From positions 1 to 45,664 of the forward strand of contig JADKBN010000023.1 of assembly GCA_016715065.1 (NCBI GenBank): 45,664 nucleotides of DNA, in the 5' to 3' direction. Below the pieces are notes generated by a model. That model worked only from the letters and a program-made list of their open reading frames with translations. It had not been told where the DNA came from and did not search any database. The position numbers were made by a program, and so were the translations under genes. Positions 8,278-14,191 of the stretch are shown here, one piece after another. Numbering within the stretch: position 1 is the first letter of the stretch; every line of letters begins with the position of its first letter. The DNA comes from Fibrobacterota bacterium (GTDB taxonomy: Bacteria > Fibrobacterota > Fibrobacteria > UBA5070).

Positions 8278-8303
8278 GCTTCCGTTTGAACTGCTCGCTG
8301 ACA
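8278..8303 (-). repeat. IS21 right terminal inverted repeat
   Basis: Outer right end of the element, ending in ACA at 8303. Its reverse complement begins TGTCAGCGAGCAGTTCAAAC, matching the left end. Confidence 0.85.
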
Positions 8304-8311
8304 CCCCACCT
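8304..8311. repeat. Target site duplication, right copy (CCCCACCT)
   Basis: Identical to 5663-5670; see the left copy. Confidence 0.92.
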
Positions 8312-8347
8312 ACCTTTCCCACCACCACCTCTCCTCCCGGAGCACCC

Positions 8348-9139
8348 ATGCTCTCTACCATCCTGGCCTCCCTTCTCGCTTCCGCCGCCCTCCCCCCAGG
8401 CACCTGCACCCTGATCGCCGATTCCACCGGCAAGATCCTCCTGGAACGCGGAGCCGCCTGTACCCCGCGCACCACCCCGGCTTCCAGCTTCAAGATCCCG
8501 CTGGCCCTGATGGGCGCCGATGCGGGCTGGATCGAAGGGGCGCACGCGCCGCTCTTGGCCTACCGCGATTCCTTTCCGGCGGCGATCCCCTCGCACCGCC
8601 AAGCCACCGACCCCACGCGCTGGGAGTCGGAATCTGTCGTCTGGTTCAGCCAGGAGCTGACCCGCACCTTGGGGATGGACAAATTCCGCACGTACGTGGA
8701 ACGCTTCGGGTACGGAAACCGTGACGTGTCGGGAAATCCCGGCAAAGCGGACGGCCTAACCCGCTCGTGGCTTTCGAATTCCCTTGCCATCACACCAGCC
8801 GAGCAGATCGCGTTCCTGGCCAAGGTGCGCCAACGCAAGCTGGGCGTGTCGGATCGCTCCTATGCCATTCTCGATTCGATCGTGCCGCGCTTCGCGGGAC
8901 CCACGGGCTGGATGGTGGCAGGCAAGACCGGCAGCGGCAACGTGGACTTCACCTCCGGGGCCGCACCCATGGGCTGGTTCGTGGGATGGCTCGAACGCGA
9001 CGGAAAGCGTCCGTACCTGTTCGCGCGCCGCGAAATCGGCCAGGTGCCACCAGGAAGCTTCGGTGGGCCGGCCGCGCGCAAGTCGCTCCTGGACAGCCTC
9101 GGGATCTGGTTGACCGCCCTCGAGCGCCCTTCACCCTGA
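8348..9139 (+). CDS. Class D (OXA-type) beta-lactamase-like serine hydrolase
   Basis: Protein of 263 aa with the class D beta-lactamase motif set: PASSFKIP (S-x-x-K with active serine at residue 46 and Lys 49), ESVVWFSQELTRTLG (S-x-V, the usual SxVWxxQExxRxxG block), FGYGNRDVSG (class D YGN), and VAGKTGSG (KTG box). The N-terminus MLSTILASLLASAA is a signal peptide, so the product is periplasmic. ATG at 8348 is preceded by GGAG at 6 bases; an ORF reaching back to 8237 runs into the IS element and is rejected. The substrate range cannot be read from sequence; related environmental proteins need not confer resistance. The IS21 right end, 44 bp upstream, may have removed or replaced its promoter. 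Confidence 0.85.
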   Translation: MLSTILASLLASAALPPGTCTLIADSTGKILLERGAACTPRTTPASSFKIPLALMGADAGWIEGAHAPLLAYRDSFPAAIPSHRQATDPTRWESESVVWFSQELTRTLGMDKFRTYVERFGYGNRDVSGNPGKADGLTRSWLSNSLAITPAEQIAFLAKVRQRKLGVSDRSYAILDSIVPRFAGPTGWMVAGKTGSGNVDFTSGAAPMGWFVGWLERDGKRPYLFARREIGQVPPGSFGGPAARKSLLDSLGIWLTALERPSP

Positions 9140-9191
9140 GCGTCTGGGCCCATAAGCTATCTGGGCGTGAACCCAGCAAATCGGCAAATGT

Positions 9192-9248
9192 GATGCCGTC
9201 GTAGGGGCGATTCATGAATCGCCCCTACAGCGGCAAACGAACGGCATC
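9192..9248. repeat. Palindromic MITE-like element
   Basis: Core 9201-9228 is a perfect 28-bp palindrome (GTAGGGGCGATTCA and its complement). Outer arms GATGCCGT (9192-9199) and ACGGCATC (9241-9248) are also inverted, giving a two-tier inverted repeat of 57 bp. The type is known as a widespread bacterial intergenic palindrome. Its centre supplies the TGA that ends the nucleotidyltransferase fragment, so the element probably inserted into that gene. Confidence 0.8.
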
Positions 9249-9436
9249 CCCTGGCGGTCCGTAACGGATACGACGCAGTCGATATCGGCGGTATTGCGAA
9301 CCGGCGGGGCGGCGGGATCATCCACGTAAAGCTCCACCACCGCCCCACCGACAAAAGCTGTCTCGGCCAGACGATCTCCCAAGCCCTTGGCGACCGATTC
9401 AAAACGCTCAATGTTCAGGGAGGTGCGCATACGCAT
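9212..9436 (-). pseudogene. Nucleotidyltransferase (AbiEii-like) N-terminal fragment
   Basis: Fragment of 74 aa with LAETAFVGGAVVELYVDD followed by TADIDCVVSVTDRQ, the GG...D-x-D start of a nucleotidyltransferase fold as in AbiEii-type toxins. A complete protein would be several times longer. The reading frame stops inside the palindromic element at 9192-9248, and no continuation is recognisable beyond it. Its first 29 bases overlap the end of the upstream HTH gene, consistent with an antitoxin-toxin type operon that has lost its effector. Confidence 0.65.
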
Positions 9437-9944
9437 CGAACCTTTCTTGCAGGACCTTCGCGCTCAGCTCGACCTCCCGTGCTCGGCCGATCCGCAAGGC
9501 GTCGGTCAACGCCAACAGTTCGTGCAAGGAAGCGGAGCTCGAGACCGCTTTTGTCACGCAGGGAAATAACGGTTCGATCGCCTCTCCTCGCAGCTTGCCG
9601 TTTTCCGATGGCCAGACGACGGGATTCGCATTCTTGAAGGACTCGGACAACGGCTTGGCCGACCACGCGGTGGGAATGCCGCGCACGATCCCGCCTGGTT
9701 GCACGGGAAAGACCACCCGCAGACCGTGGACCAGGAAATCGTGAAACGCTTTGGTGTTGACGCGACGCTTGGTGTCGTCGAGGAGCTTGGCATAGCGCGA
9801 CCGCTCCAAAGACATGGAAACCTCTGTCGGACTCAGTCCGATGGAGGCCGCGAGATCCTTGGCCATCCACTTCCCGGCTCCCAGATCCACGATCTTGAGC
9901 AGGACCAAGCAGTCCTGGGCCTTCATGCCGTTGTGTGGGCGCAT
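9408..9944 (-). CDS. Winged-helix HTH protein paired with nucleotidyltransferase
   Basis: Protein of 178 aa from ATG 9944. Residues about 10-55 form a winged-helix (CLVLLKIVDLGAGKWMAKDLAASIGLSPTEVSMSLERSRYAKLL), like MarR or Rrf2-type domains; the rest is helical with no known domain. Start chosen because a good promoter ends six bases before this ATG; an ORF extending to 10013 covers the promoter and is unlikely. The downstream nucleotidyltransferase overlaps it, an arrangement like AbiEi/AbiEii-type modules, though the similarity is architectural. Confidence 0.75.
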   Translation of the reverse strand: MRPHNGMKAQDCLVLLKIVDLGAGKWMAKDLAASIGLSPTEVSMSLERSRYAKLLDDTKRRVNTKAFHDFLVHGLRVVFPVQPGGIVRGIPTAWSAKPLSESFKNANPVVWPSENGKLRGEAIEPLFPCVTKAVSSSASLHELLALTDALRIGRAREVELSAKVLQERFDAYAHLPEH

Positions 9945-9950
9945 GGCGAT

Positions 9951-9979
9951 AGAATAGATTCTCAATTTGCAATTTGCAA
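9951..9979 (-). promoter_or_regulatory. Leaderless-type promoter of HTH gene
   Basis: On the minus strand: -35 TTGCAA (9979-9974), exactly 17 bases, -10 TATTCT (9956-9951), then six bases to the ATG at 9944. There is no room for a leader or Shine-Dalgarno sequence. Overlapping TTTGCAAATTGCAAA repeats around the -35 could bind the encoded HTH protein. Confidence 0.6.
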
Positions 9980-10086
9980 ACTGTGGATCTGAATTCGCGC
10001 CTGAGCCCGCCACCCTCGATCACCCTTCCCCAAAGGTCCGCGGGCTCCCTCAGCCCCCGGACCACACCTCGTCAGGAAGTTTTTGG

Positions 10087-10581
10087 ATGTTCCTCGCAAT
10101 GTCCAAGACTCCAGCCACCACCGCCGCCTACGCCCAAGCCTTGCCCATGGACCGGCGTGCCGTCTTCGAATCCTTGTGCGAGGTCTTCCGTAAAAACCTC
10201 CCCGACGGATTTTCCGAAGGCTTCGCCTACGGCATGGTGAGTTTCTGCGTCCCCCACACCACCTACCCGGACGGCTACCACTGCGACCCCAGCATTCCTC
10301 TGCCCTTCGTGCAAATCGCCTCGCAGAAGAAGCACTTGGCGGTCTACCACATGGGGCTCTACGTGATCGAGGGGGAGGTGGAGTGGCTCACTTCGGCATG
10401 GACGGCGGCCACCACCCAAAAGCTGGACCTGGGGAAAAGCTGCCTGCGCCTGGACCCTGCCAAACCCCTACCGCTGGAGCTCCTGGCCACGTTGGCTTCG
10501 CGGACCACGGTGGAACGATGGATTTCCGCCTACGACAAAATCCGTCCCGCCCGGAAACCTTCCAAGCCCAAGAAGGCGTAG
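10087..10581 (+). CDS. DUF1801 (YdhG-like) domain protein
   Basis: Protein of 164 aa matching the DUF1801 fold: conserved blocks RRAVFESLCEVFRKNLPDGFSEGFAYGMVSFCVPHTTYP, FVQIASQKKHLAVYHMGLY and LDLGKSCLRLDPAKPLPLELLATLA. ATG at 10087 has AGGAAG at a 7-base distance and is preferred over the ATG at 10099. Function in this family is unclear; it is soluble and single-domain. Confidence 0.85.
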   Translation: MFLAMSKTPATTAAYAQALPMDRRAVFESLCEVFRKNLPDGFSEGFAYGMVSFCVPHTTYPDGYHCDPSIPLPFVQIASQKKHLAVYHMGLYVIEGEVEWLTSAWTAATTQKLDLGKSCLRLDPAKPLPLELLATLASRTTVERWISAYDKIRPARKPSKPKKA

Positions 10582-10761
10582 ACCGGTCCCGGATGCCCGC
10601 CGACCGATCCGTCACGGAGCGCGATACCCCGCCTTGAAGCGGAAGGCCATCGAAGGAAGGGGCGGTTTCGATGTCGCGCACCCCCAGCACGACTCCCTTC
10701 ATGGCACCCGTGCACCGGAGCACGATCGAGACCACCGCCTCAATAACTGCTCTATTGTACA

Positions 10762-10790
10762 TTGCTTTTTTGAGCTACAAGCAATACATT
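10762..10790 (+). promoter_or_regulatory. Leaderless-type promoter of Rpn gene with inverted repeat
   Basis: -35 TTGCTT (10762-10767), 17 bases, -10 TACATT (10785-10790), then seven bases to the ATG at 10798; no Shine-Dalgarno. ATTGCTT (10761-10767) and AAGCAAT (10779-10785) form an inverted repeat over the core promoter, a likely operator. Confidence 0.6.
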
Positions 10791-10797
10791 CTGTACC

Positions 10798-11856
10798 ATG
10801 CCCCGCTCGAACTCCCCGCGCAAGCCGTCCCCGGCGAAAAAGCATATCGACCACGATGGCTTGCACAAACAGCTTCTCACGCATTTCTTCGAACAGTTCA
10901 TCGAAGGCTTCTTTCCAGAGGTGGCCGCCCATCTGGATTTCAGCGATTTCGGCCCCGAGAACATCCTGTCCCAGGAGCTCTTTCCCGAACTGCCCTCGCA
11001 GACCCACCGACTCGATTTCGTGGCCAAGGTTCGCCCCAAGAACAGCGGCACATCAGCCTACCTCATCGTCTTCATCGAAACCCAAGGCAAACGGCACCAG
11101 GAATTTTTGGCGCGCGTCTTTCGCTATTTCGCGCTCCTGCACATCAAATTCGCGACCGTGGTCATCCCCATCGTGATCTACGCGGACACCAGCAGGAAAC
11201 CATTGGCGGACCGCTGGACTCACTACGAGATCGCTTTCGCCGGGCATCGCTTCCTGGACTTCCGCTTCCTTGCCGTGCATCCCTCCAGCCTTCCCGTGCG
11301 GGACTTCCTGAACTCGCATAATCCGGCGCAGCTGGCATTGGCCGCCCGCATGGATCTGGGCTCCGGGGATATGGTCCAGATCAAGCTGGATCTGCTACGG
11401 CAGATGGCCAAGCTGGCGATGACCGAAGCGCAAATCGAGAATGCGGTTCTGTATCTGGAAGCGTATTTTGAACCTGAAGATTCATCGGCTTTCCAGCGCG
11501 AGCTGGCGTTGTTGGCCAAACAGGAATACCGGGAGGCAGGAATGCTCATCGAACATTTCCGGAAAATCGGACTGGCAGAGGGGCGAGCGCAAGGGCTCGA
11601 GCAAGGGCGTCAAGAAGGCCTGGAGAAGGGGTATGAAGAAGGAATCGAAAAAGGACTTGAAGAAGGAATTATGAAAGGGATCGAAAAGGGCCTAGAAAAG
11701 GGGATGGAGAAGGGAATGCAGAAGGGTATGGAGAAGGGTATGGAGAAGGGCTTTCGCGCCTCCAAGCTCGAAGATGCCCGGAAGATGCGCGAGCACGGCA
11801 TCGATTGGGCGATCGTCACGGATGTGACGGGAATTGTCCCCGCCGACCTCGCCTAG
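10798..11856 (+). CDS. Rpn-family recombination-promoting nuclease / putative transposase
   Basis: Protein of 352 aa of the Rpn/PD-(D/E)XK group. The nuclease core is HRLDFVAKV followed by YLIVFIETQGKRHQEFLARVFRYFALL (the D...ExQ catalytic pattern). From residue about 265 to 322 there is a long run of short repeats of the type EKGxEKGM, a charged helical linker common and variable in this family, probably prone to slippage. It ends in GIDWAIVTDVTGIVPADLA. No Shine-Dalgarno before the ATG; see the leaderless promoter. Related proteins nick DNA and promote RecA-independent recombination in E. coli. Confidence 0.88.
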   Translation: MPRSNSPRKPSPAKKHIDHDGLHKQLLTHFFEQFIEGFFPEVAAHLDFSDFGPENILSQELFPELPSQTHRLDFVAKVRPKNSGTSAYLIVFIETQGKRHQEFLARVFRYFALLHIKFATVVIPIVIYADTSRKPLADRWTHYEIAFAGHRFLDFRFLAVHPSSLPVRDFLNSHNPAQLALAARMDLGSGDMVQIKLDLLRQMAKLAMTEAQIENAVLYLEAYFEPEDSSAFQRELALLAKQEYREAGMLIEHFRKIGLAEGRAQGLEQGRQEGLEKGYEEGIEKGLEEGIMKGIEKGLEKGMEKGMQKGMEKGMEKGFRASKLEDARKMREHGIDWAIVTDVTGIVPADLA

Positions 11857-11927
11857 ATCTCCTCTTCCTGCCAATCCATGGCAGGAGCCGCCACGCCTGC
11901 CTATCTTGGCTACCAAGGAGGTGACGC

Positions 11928-12617
11928 GTGCCCAGAGCGGAAAGATTGCTTCGATTGCTGGAAATCTTGCGGCGCCGTCGTGGCGTGGTGACCTCTTCGG
12001 AATTGGCCTCCGCCATGGAGGTGAGCGTCCGGACCATCTACCGCGACATCGAAGCGCTTCGCGTGCAGGGAGTGGTCATCGATGGCGAGGCCGGCACCGG
12101 GTACCGGGTCCAGGCTGGATATGTCCTTCCCCCGCTGATGTTCACCGAAGACGAACTGGAAGCCCTGCTCCTGGGTGCGCGATGGGTTTCCGAACGCACC
12201 GACCCTTCGCTGGGCAAGTCGGCCCGCAGCGCCATGGAGCGCATCCAGATGGTCCTTCCCTCCGACCTCAAGTCCACGTTCCAGCACACCGCGCTGTTCG
12301 TCGCGCCAACAGCGCCCCGGGACGGCATTTCCCTGGATTTGAGCAGTCTACGGGAAGCCATCCGCGAACGGCGCCGTCTGAAGCTTCTCTATCGCGACGC
12401 CAATGGCACCGAGTCGCAGCGCGTGGTCTGGCCGACCGCCCTGGCCTTTTTTGATTCGACCCGGATCCTGGCGGCGTGGTGCGAACTGCGCAACGGGTTC
12501 AGGCACTTCCGCCTCGACCGACTCCAAAGCTGGAGCGAGGCAGGAGGCAGGTTTCCGGGGTCCCGCGCCGCGCTCCTGTCGCGCTGGAAGGAATCGCTGG
12601 GGATCCCGGAATCTTGA
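11928..12617 (+). CDS. WYL-domain (YafY/DeoR-type) transcriptional regulator
   Basis: Protein of 229 aa. Residues 5-60 form a winged HTH (LLRLLEILRRRRGVVTSSELASAMEVSVRTIYRDIEALRVQGV); a WYL-type domain follows at about 140-190 (LREAIRERRRLKLLYRDANG... RVVWPTALAFFD...ILAAWCELR). The start is GTG at 11928 with a perfect AAGGAGGTGA just upstream, which settles it. Probably regulates the next gene; such regulators are often adjacent to a small hydrolase or antibiotic-monooxygenase target. WYL domains sense ligands. Confidence 0.9.
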   Translation: MPRAERLLRLLEILRRRRGVVTSSELASAMEVSVRTIYRDIEALRVQGVVIDGEAGTGYRVQAGYVLPPLMFTEDELEALLLGARWVSERTDPSLGKSARSAMERIQMVLPSDLKSTFQHTALFVAPTAPRDGISLDLSSLREAIRERRRLKLLYRDANGTESQRVVWPTALAFFDSTRILAAWCELRNGFRHFRLDRLQSWSEAGGRFPGSRAALLSRWKESLGIPES

Positions 12618-12622
12618 GGACT

Positions 12623-12641
12623 ACTGTCACAGATTGGCAGT
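12623..12641. promoter_or_regulatory. Inverted repeat ACTGTCA-N5-TGGCAGT, candidate WYL operator
   Basis: ACTGTCA (12623-12629) and TGGCAGT (12635-12641) are inverted with one mismatch and lie directly after the regulator stop and 75 bases before the hydrolase start. A natural operator position for the WYL regulator acting on the hydrolase. Confidence 0.5.
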
Positions 12642-12716
12642 AAGGTCGCACCATGTTGCAGGCTGGGAGTCCGCCGTCGGCATTGCCTCCCGACCAGACC
12701 AACCATGGAGAGACCC

Positions 12717-13472
12717 ATGCTCGAATCCAGCCTTCCCCACTGTGCTCCAACTCCTTTCCACGTGGTTTTCCTGCATGGCGCGGGCACCGGCCCCTGGATC
12801 TGGGAAGCCGCCCGCCAAGCCCTGCCGCATCCTTCGGTGGCCTTGGAAGTCCCTTCGAATCGCGAACGGACCAATCCTGAACGATGCGCCCAGGAACTTC
12901 TCTCCCACCACGGCTTCCCTTCCCACGGGCCGGTGGTGCTGGTCCTGCATTCGCTGGCGGGGGTGCTGGAAACTGCGTTGGTTCGGTCGTTGGGGGATCG
13001 CGCCGTCCACGTGGTTCATGTGGCTTCGGTGGCCCCGCGCCCGGGACGGAGCTTCGCTTCCACCATGGGATTTCCCGCCAGCCTGGTGCTTCCGGTGCTG
13101 TTTCGTTTCCAGCCACGCGGACTCTTGCCCAGCCCCGCCATGCTGGTGAACCAGCTCGGCAACGACCTTCCCGACTCGCTGCGCGCCAAGTTGGTCGAGC
13201 GGCACCGCCCCGAATTCCCGGGCTTGTTCCTGGAACCGGTCGGGCGGGAGGCCGCAACCATTCCCCGCAGCTACATCCACTGTCTGAAGGACCACGGCGT
13301 TTCCCCGCGGCTCCAGGAAAAGATCGCGGAGCGACTCGGGGCCGCCATTTTCCCGATCGATGCAGGGCACATGCCCATGCTGTCGCGCTCGGCGGAATTT
13401 GTCGCCATCCTGGAGCGGATCCTCGCGGGCCTGGATACGCGGGTCGCGGCGAACGCGGCAGCGATCAGGTGA
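12717..13472 (+). CDS. Alpha/beta-fold hydrolase
   Basis: Protein of 251 aa. Oxyanion-type motif VVFLHGAGTGPWIWE near the N-terminus, nucleophile elbow VLHSLAGV (H-S-x-A-G, the EstA/salicylate-esterase-like variant of G-x-S-x-G), and the late His in DAGHMPMLS. Soluble, no signal peptide. ATG 12717 is preceded by GGAGAG; ATG 12705 is an alternative. Substrate unknown. Probably controlled by the preceding WYL regulator. Confidence 0.85.
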   Translation: MLESSLPHCAPTPFHVVFLHGAGTGPWIWEAARQALPHPSVALEVPSNRERTNPERCAQELLSHHGFPSHGPVVLVLHSLAGVLETALVRSLGDRAVHVVHVASVAPRPGRSFASTMGFPASLVLPVLFRFQPRGLLPSPAMLVNQLGNDLPDSLRAKLVERHRPEFPGLFLEPVGREAATIPRSYIHCLKDHGVSPRLQEKIAERLGAAIFPIDAGHMPMLSRSAEFVAILERILAGLDTRVAANAAAIR

Positions 13473-13510
13473 TCGTCGCGGAGGTGACGGGAATTGCCCC
13501 CGGCGACCTC
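13471..13510 (+). pseudogene. Remnant of an Rpn-gene 3' end
   Basis: Forty bases align without gaps to the extreme 3' end of the Rpn gene at 11811-11850, with four mismatches (36 of 40 identical). Translated it reads IVAEVTGIAPGDLP, matching IVTDVTGIVPADLA. It overlaps the stop of the hydrolase gene by two bases. Best explained as what is left of a second Rpn gene or a gene-tail duplication. Confidence 0.55.
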
Positions 13511-13600
13511 CCGCGGACCTCCCCCCTCGATTCGCGCAGGGAAATCTATCCTTGACGAGCCTCCGATTCGTCCACTTCCGTCCCTATCAAGGAATCTCCC

Positions 13601-14098
13601 ATGCGCACCTATCCATTGGCGACGGCCCTGATCCTCGCGGCTACATTCCTCGCACTTCCCGCAGCGGCCGACCACGTTGAACCACCGCCCGAACCCAACC
13701 AGATCGATGCGATCCTGGCTGGAAAAGGCAATGCCCCCACCGCGCAGATTCGCGCCACCGTCGATCCCCCGAAGGCCGGCGACGTGCAATTGTCGCAAAA
13801 CACCGCACAGCGCGAGACGGAATCCGTCTCGCGCTTGATCCGAGGGCACATCGGGAGTTTCCGCTACTCCTACGAAAAGCGCCTGCGGAAGAAGCCTCGT
13901 CTCCAAGGGAAATTGGTGCTCGGCTTCACCATCTCCGCCGAAGGCGACATCGTCAAGATCAACAAGATTTCTTCCACTATCGGTGACGCCGAACTGGAAC
14001 AAGCCATCCTGGACAAGGCCCGCCACATGAAGTTCGATCAGACTCAAGATGGCTCCACCACGGTCCGCTACTCCATGGTCCTCAGGCGACCCAAATAA
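13601..14098 (+). CDS. AgmX/PglI C-terminal (TonB-like) domain protein
   Basis: Protein of 165 aa with an N-terminal signal peptide (ends near LPAAADH). The C-terminal half, about residues 70-165, matches the AgmX/PglI or TonB-C-like fold: RLIRGHIGSFRYSYEKRLRKKPRLQGKLVLGFTISAEGDIVKINKISSTIGDAELEQAI. This domain is common in the envelope of delta-proteobacteria and Fibrobacterota, linked to gliding or outer-membrane machines. Alone here, with no ExbB/ExbD next to it. Confidence 0.8.
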   Translation: MRTYPLATALILAATFLALPAAADHVEPPPEPNQIDAILAGKGNAPTAQIRATVDPPKAGDVQLSQNTAQRETESVSRLIRGHIGSFRYSYEKRLRKKPRLQGKLVLGFTISAEGDIVKINKISSTIGDAELEQAILDKARHMKFDQTQDGSTTVRYSMVLRRPK

Positions 14099-14100
14099 TA

Positions 14101-14157
14101 AGGTGGCTCGCTTTCTCCCGATTCGCCAGTTGTTTTTGCCAAACAAACTAGCCACCT
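14101..14157 (+). other. Long-loop inverted repeat after AgmX-like gene
   Basis: AGGTGGCT and AGCCACCT flank about 40 bases just after the stop codon. It may form a stem and reduce read-through into the next gene, but it lacks a T-tract. Confidence 0.25.
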
Positions 14158-14191
14158 CGGTTCCCCCTCCCAACCAAATACCTTTACCGTC

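Larger units (their letters stand above)
5671..8303 (+). mobile_element. IS21-family insertion sequence, complete
   Basis: Element of 2633 bp with istA and istB on the plus strand, overlapping by ATGA. Ends start TGT and finish ACA. The left terminus (5671-5695) matches the reverse complement of the right terminus (8278-8303) around GCGAGCAGT and CAAA-GGAAGC; a second internal copy of the transposase-binding motif is present at each end (about 5703-5732 and 8251-8273), the multiple-repeat layout of IS21. Flanked by the exact duplication CCCCACCT. Both genes are intact, so the element may be active. It separates the toxin-antitoxin pair from a beta-lactamase-like gene and lies 44 bp upstream of that gene's ATG. 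Confidence 0.95.

Noticed and set aside
10388..10762. 124-residue minus-strand frame between DUF1801 and Rpn genes
   Set aside because: Overlaps the DUF1801 gene and the Rpn promoter; no domain and low coding quality.
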